DNA of 11,992 nucleotides, taken from NCBI GenBank assembly GCA_021821235.1, contig JAKACS010000034.1, positions 1 through 11,992 of the forward strand, read 5' to 3'. A program made the position numbers and the translations under genes. Shown here in pieces: positions 1 to 6,486 of this stretch. Under the pieces are notes generated by a model, which ran no database searches, was not told the DNA's origin, and saw only the letters and a list, made by a program, of their open reading frames with translations. Source of the stretch: Bacillota bacterium (lineage in GTDB: Bacteria; Bacillota; Bacilli; Bacillales_B; DSM-18226). Each line of letters opens with the position of its first letter. The first letter of the stretch is position 1.

Positions 1-20
1 GATGAGGAGGTAGCGTTTAT

Positions 21-1070
21 ATGGGGGGAAAGAAATGGGCGGCTGCACTGCAAATAGCGGCTGTTTATGTAGGAACAGTGGTAGGGGCAGGATTTGCAAC
101 AGGCCGTGAGATTGTAGAATTTTTTTCAAGGTTTGGCTTTTTTGGTTTACTTAGCATCCTGATGAGCGGCTACTTACTGATTGCGATGGGAACAAAACTG
201 ATGAGAATGGCTTTGCAAATCGGGGCAAAATCTTATCAGGAATTCACGATTTACTTGTTCGGATCCTGGCTTGGCAGAGGAATTAACATATTAATGCTGT
301 TAATGCTTCTTGGAGTAAGTGCAGTCATGCTTTCGGGCGCTGGCGCCGTTTTTGAAGAACAGCTTGGGCTTGAAAAAAGCTTGGGTGTTTTTTTAACGAT
401 TTTTTTGTCAATTGTTGTAATGCTTGTCGGGGTAAAAGGGTTGTTTGCTGTTAATACATTTGTCGTTCCATTGATGATTTCTTTCAGTATGGTGCTTATG
501 GGATTTTCTGTCCAAATGCCGCATTTTCTTGAACAGCTATTATGGATTCCCCATGCCGACGATGGCTGGAAGGCCGTGGTTGCACCGTTTTCCTATTCTG
601 CCTTTAACCTTGCCTTGGCGCAAGCGGTTCTAGTGCCCATTGCCGCAGAGATTAAGGATGATTGGACAATAAAATGGGGTGGAATTCTAGGGGGAATAGC
701 ATTAACGGTTATCTTGCTTTCCAGTCATTTTACCTTGATCATGCTACCTAATTTGGAAAGTTATCAAATTCCGATGGCCGTCATTATGAAAAATGTTGCC
801 GCCAGTCTTTACTGGGTCTTTGTTCTCGTGATTTACAGCGAAATTTTCACTTCAGTGATAGGAAATGTGTTTGGCCTTGAGCGGCAAATGAAACAATATG
901 TCCCAATTCCGAGCATTATCTCGGTTCTTTTTATCTTTACAATTGCCTATGTCATTAGTCTTGTTGATTATGGCGAACTTCTTTCCTACTTATATCCGCT
1001 GTTCGGATATGTGAGTCTTCTTTTTTTTGTATTGTTATGGATGAAACCATTAAAAATCAAGAATGAATAG
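21..1070 (+). CDS. ykvI: YkvI-like multi-pass membrane transporter
   Basis: A 349-residue, very hydrophobic protein with about ten apparent membrane segments and almost no soluble domain. The N-terminus (AAVYVGTVVGAGFATGREI, residues 13-31) has the glycine-rich unwound-helix look of amino-acid permease-type transporters and matches what I recall of B. subtilis YkvI, a protein of almost the same length. The family is annotated as uncharacterised or branched-chain amino-acid permease-like; the substrate is unknown. The ATG is preceded by AGGAGG at 5-10 with a 10-nt gap, so the start is well supported. The promoter lies outside the window. The gene ends at a strong hairpin shared with the convergent protease gene. 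The family assignment is solid from sequence; a transport role is inferred from the fold only. Confidence 0.85.
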   Translation: MGGKKWAAALQIAAVYVGTVVGAGFATGREIVEFFSRFGFFGLLSILMSGYLLIAMGTKLMRMALQIGAKSYQEFTIYLFGSWLGRGINILMLLMLLGVSAVMLSGAGAVFEEQLGLEKSLGVFLTIFLSIVVMLVGVKGLFAVNTFVVPLMISFSMVLMGFSVQMPHFLEQLLWIPHADDGWKAVVAPFSYSAFNLALAQAVLVPIAAEIKDDWTIKWGGILGGIALTVILLSSHFTLIMLPNLESYQIPMAVIMKNVAASLYWVFVLVIYSEIFTSVIGNVFGLERQMKQYVPIPSIISVLFIFTIAYVISLVDYGELLSYLYPLFGYVSLLFFVLLWMKPLKIKNE

Positions 1071-1094
1071 CCCTAGTGGCCGATAAAGAAACAT

Positions 1095-1126
1095 AAAAGC
1101 ATCTGTCAGGAGTAACAGATGCTTTT
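1095..1126. terminator. Bidirectional terminator between convergent genes
   Basis: Perfect 12-bp stem: AAAAGCATCTGT (1095-1106), 8-nt loop, ACAGATGCTTTT (1115-1126). It is followed by ATTTTAATG on the plus strand and flanked by an A-rich run that gives U residues on the minus strand. It lies between the transporter and the convergent protease gene, whose stop codon (1125-1127) overlaps the right arm. Confidence 0.85.
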
Positions 1127-1739
1127 ATTTTAATGGGAAAAGAATAAACAAAAGAACGTCAAAAACAAGGTGGGAAACAATCACCAGTGGCATGCTTTTT
1201 TTCTTAAAATACAACCAACCCCAGATGAATCCGGTAAACAGTGCAGCAATGACTAATAATAGTTGACCGGAATAGATTTGTACTGAAGCGTATAAAACGG
1301 CTCCAAGTAAAATGCTGACAAACGGAGTGAACTTTTTCAGTAACCTTTTTTGGATAAAACCCCGCCAGAAAAACTCTTCTCCAGGTGCTGCCACTAAAAT
1401 TAAGGCTAAAAACTCCCAAAAAGCGGATGGGGCATACCATCTGTATAAGCGGCTTATATTATTTTCAAAAGGCAGCTGAAAGTGTTGAATGCCTTTATAA
1501 CTGAGCCAAATAACCCCAAAGAGAAAAAGGCCTGAAAGAATGCCAAGGAAGATGTAGGGAAAAAAAGCTACTTCGTCGTCAACTTCTCCTTGAAACGAGG
1601 CGTATGCAATAAGCAGAAGGATGGAAGCCGCAAAAATATACCAAAAAATTGCTCTTTCGTTAAAGCTGAAATAAAGCAGAAAATGTGCAAGTACCAACCC
1701 GAGAACAAGGCGCAGGTCAACTGTATGTAATTTCATCAT
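1125..1739 (-). CDS. CPBP-family intramembrane protease (Abi/CAAX-like)
   Basis: A 204-residue membrane protein with about six hydrophobic segments. Motif 1 of the CPBP/Abi (type II CAAX prenyl endopeptidase-like) family is clear: EEFFWR at residues 121-126, matching EExxxR, where the paired Glu residues coordinate the active site. Motif 3 is HLVFD at residues 190-194 (HxxxD/N). Motif 2, normally FxxxH, reads YASVQ at residues 150-154, so the conserved His appears to be Gln (codon at 1278-1280). Family members act in membrane-protein processing, bacteriocin self-immunity or envelope maintenance; nothing here says which. There are two adjacent ATG codons (1739 and 1736); AAAGGGG sits upstream of both and I kept the first. 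It is convergent with the upstream transporter, with no sign of an operon. Confidence 0.85.
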   Translation of the reverse strand: MMKLHTVDLRLVLGLVLAHFLLYFSFNERAIFWYIFAASILLLIAYASFQGEVDDEVAFFPYIFLGILSGLFLFGVIWLSYKGIQHFQLPFENNISRLYRWYAPSAFWEFLALILVAAPGEEFFWRGFIQKRLLKKFTPFVSILLGAVLYASVQIYSGQLLLVIAALFTGFIWGWLYFKKKSMPLVIVSHLVFDVLLFILFPLK

Positions 1740-1865
1740 TTATTCCCCTTTCTAAAAACAAAATATATTTTAACAAAATAACGCGAGAAAGGGAAAGGAA
1801 TTACCTCACACTTTCATAAGATCTAAAAAAAAGAAAATCCTATAGAGGAAAGGAGGAGACCAACA

Positions 1866-1988
1866 ATGTCAAAATCAAAACGTGAACAAGAGCGGGAATG
1901 GACGGTTCGCAAACAGGATCAGAATCCGCATGGAAAAATAAAATCGCTTAAAGAGTTAGCTGGAGAAACCGGCAACGGTAGCAAATAA
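1866..1988 (+). CDS. Small charged protein, 40 residues (possibly DUF6254)
   Basis: A 40-residue ORF beginning MSKSKREQEREWTVRKQ, with a central NPHGKIKSLKEL and a Gly/Asn-rich tail. It has a textbook ribosome binding site, AAAGGAGG at 1849-1856, 9 nt before the ATG, and a hairpin just past the stop, so it is very likely translated. It is hydrophilic, mixed-charge and mainly helical in its N-terminal half, with no signal peptide or membrane segment. It resembles my memory of the short Bacillaceae family DUF6254 (conserved ...RKQ...NPHGK.KSL..L), but I could not check this. Function is unknown. It is divergent from the protease gene and convergent with the DUF2187 gene. Confidence 0.75.
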   Translation: MSKSKREQEREWTVRKQDQNPHGKIKSLKELAGETGNGSK

Positions 1989-1996
1989 TCTCTAAA

Positions 1997-2031
1997 AATG
2001 CCCAATGACCCTTCCGAACGGTGAGGGCATT
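1997..2031 (+). terminator. Weak hairpin after the 40-residue gene
   Basis: AATGCCC (1997-2003) pairs with GGGCATT (2025-2031) around a 21-nt loop that may fold further (ACC/GGT). The following TATCGATTTGTTTC is only moderately T-rich. It could help end the small-gene transcript, but the hairpin at 2050-2076 looks stronger. Confidence 0.4.
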
Positions 2032-2049
2032 ATCGATTTGTTTCAATAG

Positions 2050-2076
2050 AAAAAGCAGCCGGAAAGGCCGCTTTTT
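2050..2076. terminator. Bidirectional terminator
   Basis: AAAAAGCAGCC (2050-2060), GGAAA loop, GGCCGCTTTTT (2066-2076), with one internal mismatch. A and T runs on both sides let it work on either strand, as expected between the plus-strand small gene and the minus-strand DUF2187 gene. Confidence 0.7.
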
Positions 2077-2098
2077 CCTAGAAAACCGCTTCAGTAAA

Positions 2099-2287
2099 TT
2101 AAAAAGCGCTTTCTTTTATAACTTTATAATTTTTATGATTGACGACAGTGCGCTGCTCCAGTTCCAGATCACGATAATTGTCCATATACGTTAGGTCAAC
2201 GATAACAGAGTTTTCATTTACTTTTTCAACGATTCCCTGCAACCCCCCGCGGAACTCAATGACATTTCCTACTTCTGCCTTTTTCAA
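2099..2287 (-). CDS. ykvS: YkvS-like DUF2187 family protein, TTG start
   Basis: A 62-residue protein, (M)KKAEVGNVIEFRGGLQGI followed by VEKVNENSVIVDLTYMDNY and ending in a TVVNHKNYKVI element. This is the pattern of the DUF2187/YkvS family, small beta-rich proteins with a KOW/SH3-like look and no established function. The open frame extends upstream to another TTG at 2323, but AAAGGAG (2297-2303) sits 9 nt before the TTG at 2285-2287. Starting there also gives about the length of B. subtilis YkvS (61 residues from memory). It stands alone, with a hairpin downstream and a divergent gene upstream. Confidence 0.85.
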   Translation of the reverse strand: MKKAEVGNVIEFRGGLQGIVEKVNENSVIVDLTYMDNYRDLELEQRTVVNHKNYKVIKESAF

Positions 2288-2291
2288 TGAT

Positions 2292-2303
2292 CCTCTCTCC
2301 TTT
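2292..2303 (-). promoter_or_regulatory. Ribosome binding site deciding the TTG start of ykvS
   Basis: Read on the minus strand this is AAAGGAGAGAGG. The AAAGGAG part lies 9 nt before the TTG at 2287. The alternative upstream TTG at 2323 has no comparable site, so the shorter protein is preferred. Confidence 0.75.
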
Positions 2304-2367
2304 ACCTGCCAGCTTATTTCCAAGGAAAATCTATTTAAATAACAGTTTGCACTACTTTTTTATTTTC

Positions 2368-2380
2368 GTAAAGACTTTAC
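2368..2380. repeat. 13-bp palindrome between divergent genes
   Basis: GTAAAGACTTTAC is a perfect palindrome about a central A. It lies between the divergent ykvS-like gene and the 64-residue gene. It also falls in the spacer of a weak minus-strand promoter candidate (TTGTCA, reverse complement of 2383-2388). It could be an operator, but a palindrome of this size is not rare by chance. Confidence 0.35.
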
Positions 2381-2400
2381 TATGACAATTTCAGAAAATC

Positions 2401-2430
2401 TTGAAAAAATAATGGATGATCCTTTACAAT
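2401..2430 (+). promoter_or_regulatory. Sigma-A promoter candidate for the 64-residue gene
   Basis: TTGAAA (2401-2406), 18-nt spacer, TACAAT (2425-2430). Both hexamers are 5/6 matches to consensus. Transcription would begin near 2437, giving a leader of about 95 nt before the GTG at 2532. Confidence 0.5.
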
Positions 2431-2531
2431 TTCTTGTAGACAGATACGATTCGTTTTTTTTAATGAGATCGTTGTGAAGAAAGTGCGCCCAAATAGCTGT
2501 TTGCTGAAGGGGGTTTAAAGGAGTGATTTAC

Positions 2532-2726
2532 GTGAACGAAGAAAGTATTCAGACACTATTGGATCAATTGAAGTCAGGGACTCTTTCCGAGCTTTATGTG
2601 AAGAAAGAGCAATTTTTGGAGTTTCGATCGGTGCTTGTCAAAAGACCGGACTTTAAACATTTTCGCGGAATTGGACAGCACGGTGGTGATGCGATCTATC
2701 AATATTTAGAGACACCGCGGAGCTAG
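2532..2726 (+). CDS. Hypothetical protein, 64 residues, GTG start
   Basis: I do not recognise this gene. The 64-residue product starts [20 protein letters not shown], continues with [20 protein letters not shown] and then [20 protein letters not shown]. It looks like one or two helices followed by a short Gly/His-rich segment; there is no signal peptide, membrane segment or cysteine. The frame also contains a GTG at 2523, but that overlaps the ribosome binding site AAAGGAG (2517-2523). The GTG at 2532 is 8 nt from that site and is the better start. A good promoter candidate lies upstream. Being real is likely from the signals; function is unknown. Confidence 0.7.
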   Translation: MNEESIQTLLDQLKSGTLSELYVKKEQFLEFRSVLVKRPDFKHFRGIGQHGGDAIYQYLETPRS

Positions 2727-2770
2727 CTTGGCAGAAAGAAATGGAAAATAGTTTTTTTTATACAAAACCC

Positions 2771-2800
2771 TTGTCCTATTTTTGTGCTAAATAGTAAAAT
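2771..2800 (+). promoter_or_regulatory. Sigma-A promoter candidate for the Spo0E-like gene
   Basis: TTGTCC (2771-2776), 18-nt spacer, TAAAAT (2795-2800). It sits about 27 nt before the start codon, so the leader would be short (about 20 nt) and just holds the AAAGGGG ribosome binding site. Confidence 0.45.
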
Positions 2801-2826
2801 ATGTATATAGGAAAGGGGTGCTGTGG

Positions 2827-3021
2827 ATGAAGGCGCTAAATAAGATGGAATTTTTATTGCATCAAATTGAAACAAAGCGTAACGAAATGGTTTTATCCGC
2901 TGTCAAAACAGGCCTTTCTAGTGAGCAAACGCTCTGCAAAAGCAGGGAGCTTGACGATTTATTAAATCTGCATCAAAAAATTTCAACCAACAAAGAGGCG
3001 ATATCGTCTCGGGCTTTATAG
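2827..3021 (+). CDS. Spo0E-family aspartyl-phosphate phosphatase
   Basis: A 64-residue, two-helix protein. The family signature is SRELDDLLNLH at residues 39-49, corresponding to S-x-E-L-D-x-L-I-x-x-Y, with the usual Tyr replaced by His49. Spo0E, YisI and YnzD-type proteins dephosphorylate Spo0A~P or related response regulators in the cytoplasm and so delay sporulation. The open frame also includes a GTG at 2818, but that is the last base of the GAAAGGGG ribosome binding site (2811-2818). The ATG at 2827 is 8 nt downstream and is preferred. The hairpin at 3183-3232 is the first terminator below it. Family is clear; the specific target is inferred. Confidence 0.85.
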   Translation: MKALNKMEFLLHQIETKRNEMVLSAVKTGLSSEQTLCKSRELDDLLNLHQKISTNKEAISSRAL

Positions 3022-3127
3022 GTAATTTCACCCATATTAAAACCAGCACTACCAATGGTTTCATCGCTAACAAAGATGATTAATTCATAATAGATGAAAT
3101 ATGCCGACTACCAAATCCATAGAAACG

Positions 3128-3156
3128 TTATCAGGCTTCCTGTGACGTTTTAAAAT
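3128..3156 (+). promoter_or_regulatory. Possible promoter upstream of the glpP leader hairpin
   Basis: TTATCA (3128-3133), 17-nt spacer, TAAAAT (3151-3156); the -35 is only a 4/6 match. If used, the transcript would run through the hairpin at 3183-3232 before reaching glpP. Confidence 0.25.
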
Positions 3157-3182
3157 GGATGAACAAATACTGATTGGTTAAA

Positions 3183-3232
3183 AAAAGGGCGATTGATTTT
3201 TGGAAAGTGATCAACCGCCCTTTTATTTTTTT
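3183..3232 (+). terminator. Rho-independent terminator upstream of glpP
   Basis: AAAAGGGCG (3183-3191) and TTGAT (3193-3197) pair with ATCAA (3210-3214) and CGCCCTTTT (3216-3224), with one A/C mismatch, followed by ATTTTTTT. It is the likely end of the Spo0E-like transcript. It could instead act as a leader attenuator for glpP if the weak promoter at 3128 is real. Confidence 0.8.
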
Positions 3233-3288
3233 GGAAGGCTATTTACAGCTACCTTTGATTAAAATTAAGGGGGAAAGGGGCGCGGTTT

Positions 3289-3843
3289 ATGAATCAAAAA
3301 ATTTTACCTGCTTCTGCAAACATGAAGGAATTTGAACGATTTTTGAAAAGTTCTTATGAAATTGGGATTTTTCTGGATATGCACATTGCGCAACTAAAAA
3401 ACATTTATCAACTCGCTAAGCAAAATGGAAAGAAAATGATCTATCATGTTGATTTAATCCACGGAATCAAGAACGATGAATACGCGACTGAATACATTTG
3501 TCAGGAATTCAAACCATATGGTTTAATTTCAACAAAATCAAGTGTTATTTTAAAGGCAAAGCAAAAAGGAGTAGTGGCTGTTCAACGGATCTTTATGCTT
3601 GACTCCCATGCACTTGAGAAAAGCTACAAGCTTGTTGAAAAAACGCAGCCTGATTACATAGAAGTCTTGCCGGGAGCAATGACTTGGATGATTAAAGAAG
3701 TAAAGGAACGTCTGAACATTCCAGTGTTTGCGGGAGGTTTGATTCGTACACCCGAAGAAGTGGAAAATGCTTTAATATCAGGGGCAGAAGCAATTACAAC
3801 TTCAAAAAAAGAATTGTGGGATAAATTTGAATTCTTAACATAA
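3289..3843 (+). CDS. glpP: GlpP, glycerol-3-phosphate-responsive antiterminator
   Basis: A 184-residue cytoplasmic protein of the GlpP family (B. subtilis GlpP is slightly longer, about 192 residues). Typical conserved blocks are visible: HVDLIHGI at residues 53-60, GLISTKSS at 78-85, VQRIFMLDS at 98-106, EVLPG at 125-129 and AGGLIRTPEEV at 148-158. The alternating strands and helices suit a TIM-barrel-like fold. In B. subtilis, GlpP bound to glycerol-3-phosphate binds the glpD leader RNA and stops termination, and it also stabilises the message. The ribosome binding site is a purine-rich AAGGGGGAAAGGGG just upstream of the ATG. The gene is followed by the glpD leader at 3844-4134, with no glpF or glpK between. 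I see no clear terminator after glpP. Confidence 0.95.
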   Translation: MNQKILPASANMKEFERFLKSSYEIGIFLDMHIAQLKNIYQLAKQNGKKMIYHVDLIHGIKNDEYATEYICQEFKPYGLISTKSSVILKAKQKGVVAVQRIFMLDSHALEKSYKLVEKTQPDYIEVLPGAMTWMIKEVKERLNIPVFAGGLIRTPEEVENALISGAEAITTSKKELWDKFEFLT

Positions 3844-3996
3844 ATCTGGAAGTCGGTTTTCGGAGATATGTGGTATAAACTTCCTACTATTTGATGTTTG
3901 GCCGGCAATTTACGCAAACAGGACATTAGAAGCGCAATATGATTAATGTAAAGGATGAAAAAAGGCGGTAAAAGCTTTAATGGTTTTTAAAATAAG

Positions 3997-4025
3997 TAGG
4001 CAAAATGCAATTTTTATGATAATAT
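3997..4025 (+). promoter_or_regulatory. Promoter candidate for glpD
   Basis: TAGGCA (3997-4002, 4/6 match), 17-nt spacer, TAATAT (4020-4025, 5/6). It precedes the leader hairpin by about 30 nt, the arrangement needed for leader antitermination. The -35 is poor and the whole stretch is AT-rich, so the exact position is uncertain. Confidence 0.4.
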
Positions 4026-4058
4026 AGCTTTAAGTTAATATAAGGCAGGAGAAATCGG

Positions 4059-4118
4059 AGAGACCACAAATACATTATCGGATCCGCGGTAATGTCATTG
4101 TGGTCTCTTTCTATTTTA
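4059..4118 (+). promoter_or_regulatory. glpD leader terminator/antiterminator hairpin (GlpP target)
   Basis: AGAGACCACAA (4059-4069) pairs perfectly with TTGTGGTCTCT (4098-4108). Inside it ACATTA (4072-4077) pairs with TAATGT (4090-4095), with further pairing (T/G, C/G, G/C) around a GATCCG loop. TTTCTATTTT follows and then, at once, the glpD ribosome binding site AAAGGAG (4118-4124). This is the expected layout of the B. subtilis glpD leader, where GlpP with glycerol-3-phosphate prevents termination. The hairpin is directly visible; its regulation by GlpP is inferred from the family and the adjacent glpP. Confidence 0.8.
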
Positions 4119-4134
4119 AAGGAGACGATTAAAA

Positions 4135-5832
4135 ATGAATTTTTCCGTTTTAAACCGAAAAGAGATTGTGGAAAAACTTCAGGATGAAATCTTTGATGTA
4201 CTCGTAATCGGAGGAGGAATTACCGGAGCAGGGATCGCCCTTGATGGAGCAACAAGGGGAATGAAAATGGCTCTGGTAGAGATGCAGGATTTTGCAGCGG
4301 GAACTTCCAGCCGTTCAACAAAACTTGTTCATGGCGGGCTGCGGTATTTAAAACAATTTGAAGTGAAAATGGTTGCCGAAGTTGGGAAAGAACGGGCGAT
4401 TGTATATGAAAACGGCCCCCATGTCACCACTCCAAAGTGGATGCTTTTGCCGATCCACAAAGGTGGGACGTTTGGCAAATTTAGCACATCCATCGGACTC
4501 GCGGTGTACGACTTCTTAGCTGCAGTGAAAAAATCGGAACGCCGTTCAATGCTCTCAGCTGAACAAACCCTTGCAAAAGAACCGCTTATTAAAAAAACTA
4601 ATTTAAAAGGCGGCGGCTATTATGTAGAATATCGTACAGATGACGCAAGATTAACTATTGAAGTCATGAAAGCAGCACACGAAAAAGGGGCAGTTGTTAC
4701 CAATTATTCAAAAGTTGTTCAGTTCCTATATGACCAGCATGGAAAACTCAAAGGGGCAGTTGTAGAGGATCAATTAACCGGGAAAACATACGAGGTGTTT
4801 GCCAAGAAAATTGTCAATGCTGCAGGCCCGTGGGTTGACCAGATCCGTGATATGGATCACTCCAAAAAAGGAAAAGTGTTGCAGCTTTCTAAAGGGGTCC
4901 ATCTTGTCATCGACCAATCCCGGTTTCCGCTAAAGCAAGCTGTTTATTTCGACACTCCTGATGGTCGAATGGTCTTCGCCATTCCCCGTGAAGGCAAAGC
5001 ATATGTTGGCACAACAGACACATTTTATAATGAAGATGCTGCAACACCTTATATGACGATTGCTGACCGCAAATATATTATCAATGCCATTAATTATATG
5101 TTTCCCGATGTGAAAATAAGTGAAAAAGACATCGAGTCAAGTTGGGCGGGTGTTCGTCCACTTATTTATGAAGAAGGCAAATCCGCTTCAGAAATTTCAA
5201 GAAAAGATGAAATTTGGGAGTCTGCTTCAGGTCTTATTACGATCGCTGGAGGGAAATTAACGGGTTATCGGAAGATGGCGGAGCTGGTTGTAGATCGGTT
5301 GGCAGAAAAGTTTTCAGCAGAAGAAGGAAGAAATATCCCTGCATGCAGCACAAAACATTTACCGATTTCCGGAGGGGATGTTGGCGGATCAGCAAACTTT
5401 AAAACATTTGTTGCTTCTCTAATTGGGCTCGGAACCGCTGTAGGCTTGTCGAATGGCGATGCCGAAATGTTAGCTAATCGATATGGCTCCAATGTAAAAG
5501 CCGTGTTCCAACTCGCTAAAAAATATAAAGCAGAAGCCTTAAAATTTGCCCTGCCACTCGCACTGTTTGCCCAACTTGTTTATGCGATTGAAAATGAAAT
5601 GGCGGCAACGCCGGTTGATTTCTTTAATCGCCGGACTGGAAAAATTTTATTTGATATTCAAACGGTTCGAAAGTGGAACAATCAAGTCATCGCCTATATG
5701 GCTGAAAGGTTCAGCTGGAACGAACGGCAAAAGCAGCAATACACGGCAGAATTAAACAAGGCATTAGCAGATGCAGTAATTCCTGCCGATGATCCGGCCG
5801 CGTTTTCTTCTGAAATGGCAAACGAACGGTAA
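4135..5832 (+). CDS. glpD: Aerobic glycerol-3-phosphate dehydrogenase GlpD
   Basis: A 565-residue FAD enzyme that oxidises sn-glycerol-3-phosphate to dihydroxyacetone phosphate at the membrane and passes electrons to menaquinone. The FAD-binding GGGITGAG lies at residues 26-33. Further signatures are [15 protein letters not shown] at 58-72, NAAGPWVD at 228-235, WAGVRPL at 337-343 and [12 protein letters not shown] at 372-383. The helical C-terminal DAO_C domain follows from about residue 400. Length fits the family (B. subtilis GlpD about 555). The ribosome binding site AAAGGAG (4118-4124) sits right after the leader hairpin, 10 nt from the ATG. A strong terminator follows. It is expected to be induced by glycerol-3-phosphate through GlpP. 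No convincing CcpA cre site is visible. Confidence 0.97.
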   Translation: MNFSVLNRKEIVEKLQDEIFDVLVIGGGITGAGIALDGATRGMKMALVEMQDFAAGTSSRSTKLVHGGLRYLKQFEVKMVAEVGKERAIVYENGPHVTTPKWMLLPIHKGGTFGKFSTSIGLAVYDFLAAVKKSERRSMLSAEQTLAKEPLIKKTNLKGGGYYVEYRTDDARLTIEVMKAAHEKGAVVTNYSKVVQFLYDQHGKLKGAVVEDQLTGKTYEVFAKKIVNAAGPWVDQIRDMDHSKKGKVLQLSKGVHLVIDQSRFPLKQAVYFDTPDGRMVFAIPREGKAYVGTTDTFYNEDAATPYMTIADRKYIINAINYMFPDVKISEKDIESSWAGVRPLIYEEGKSASEISRKDEIWESASGLITIAGGKLTGYRKMAELVVDRLAEKFSAEEGRNIPACSTKHLPISGGDVGGSANFKTFVASLIGLGTAVGLSNGDAEMLANRYGSNVKAVFQLAKKYKAEALKFALPLALFAQLVYAIENEMAATPVDFFNRRTGKILFDIQTVRKWNNQVIAYMAERFSWNERQKQQYTAELNKALADAVIPADDPAAFSSEMANER

Positions 5833-5895
5833 AAGAAAAGAATGTTTAACTAAAAGAAAACCTTCTATATAATGGTGAATATAGTAGCTTAAGGG

Positions 5896-5930
5896 AACTG
5901 CCAGTGGATTGAATAGCTGGCAGTTTTTTT
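5896..5930 (+). terminator. Rho-independent terminator of glpD
   Basis: AACTGCCAG (5896-5904), 12-nt loop, CTGGCAGTT (5917-5925), then continuous T residues to 5930. A classical intrinsic terminator about 65 nt past the glpD stop. Confidence 0.9.
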
Positions 5931-5967
5931 GTCAAAAACTTTTCACTTACTAATATGATTTTTTTAG

Positions 5968-5997
5968 TTGTCGGACTGAAGGAAATCGTGATATTCT
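5968..5997 (+). promoter_or_regulatory. Promoter candidate P1 for ptsHI
   Basis: TTGTCG (5968-5973), 18-nt spacer, TATTCT (5992-5997) preceded by TGA, giving an extended TGn -10. It would leave a leader of over 200 nt before ptsH. Confidence 0.4.
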
Positions 5998-6129
5998 TTT
6001 TACTATGCAGCTTGTTTCCTTTTTCGTGTTTAAATCGCTATACATCTTTCATTTGTTTAGGGGAAAGCTAGTTTTATCCAAGGTTCAATATGCCTGATTT
6101 TCTTAATTTTTAGTCTATTGATGGTTTGG

Positions 6130-6156
6130 TTGACTAAATGGTTCAAATTGTATAAG
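6130..6156 (+). promoter_or_regulatory. Promoter candidate P2 for ptsHI
   Basis: TTGACT (6130-6135) and TATAAG (6151-6156) are good hexamers, but the spacer is only 15 nt. It would give a leader of about 57 nt, a normal length for a highly expressed gene. Confidence 0.3.
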
Positions 6157-6219
6157 TTAATGAGGCAAGCAATTCATTTTTCACTTTTCTACATTATTTT
6201 TAAAGGAGATTGATTAAGC

Positions 6220-6486
6220 ATGGCAGAAAAACAATTTAAAGTAATTGCTGAAACAGGTATTCACGCTAGACCTGCAACATTATTGGTACAAACAGCGAGC
6301 AAATTTGATTCTGAAATCAATTTAGAATATAAAGGGAAAAAGGTAAATTTAAAATCGATTATGGGTGTTATGTCTTTAGGTGTTGGACAAGGTGCAGACA
6401 TTAAAATCACGGCTGAAGGAAACGATGCTCAAGAAGCATTAAACAGCCTTGAGGAAACATTGAAAAAAGAAGGTTTGGCTGAGTAA
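6220..6486 (+). CDS. ptsH: HPr, phosphocarrier protein of the PTS
   Basis: An 88-residue protein, the exact usual length of Bacillus HPr. The N-terminal phosphorylation site is TGIHARPAT with His15, which takes phosphate from enzyme I and hands it to sugar-specific EIIA domains. The regulatory site is KSIMGVM with Ser46, the target of HPr kinase; P-Ser-HPr is the CcpA co-effector in carbon catabolite repression. AAAGGAG lies about 12 nt before the ATG. The stop overlaps the ptsI start by one base (TAATG), so the two genes form one operon with coupled translation. In B. subtilis ptsG precedes ptsH; here the upstream gene is glpD. Confidence 0.98.
   Translation: MAEKQFKVIAETGIHARPATLLVQTASKFDSEINLEYKGKKVNLKSIMGVMSLGVGQGADIKITAEGNDAQEALNSLEETLKKEGLAE

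Larger units (their letters stand above)
5833..6219 (+). other. 387-nt intergenic region: glpD terminator and pts leader
   Basis: There is no gene with acceptable signals here. The left end holds the glpD terminator and the rest is AT-rich with two promoter candidates for ptsHI. I looked for a GlcT-type RAT/terminator leader as in the B. subtilis ptsG leader and saw none. A 38-codon hydrophobic frame from the ATG at 5955 has no ribosome binding site. Confidence 0.6.

Noticed and set aside
2382..2477. 31-codon frame starting ATG at 2382
   Set aside because: No ribosome binding site, and it overlaps the promoter candidate of the 64-residue gene.
3848..3884. GGAAGT/ACTTCC inverted repeat after glpP as a terminator
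   Set aside because: Only a 6-bp stem with a 25-nt loop and no T tract; too weak to call.
3970..3984. Possible CcpA cre site (GTAAAAGCTTTAAT) upstream of glpD
   Set aside because: Palindromic around AGCT but lacks the central CG and the TG/CA ends of a cre consensus.
5955..6071. 38-codon hydrophobic frame in the pts leader
   Set aside because: No ribosome binding site upstream of the ATG; overlaps promoter candidate P1. Hydrophobicity is expected from the T-rich sequence.
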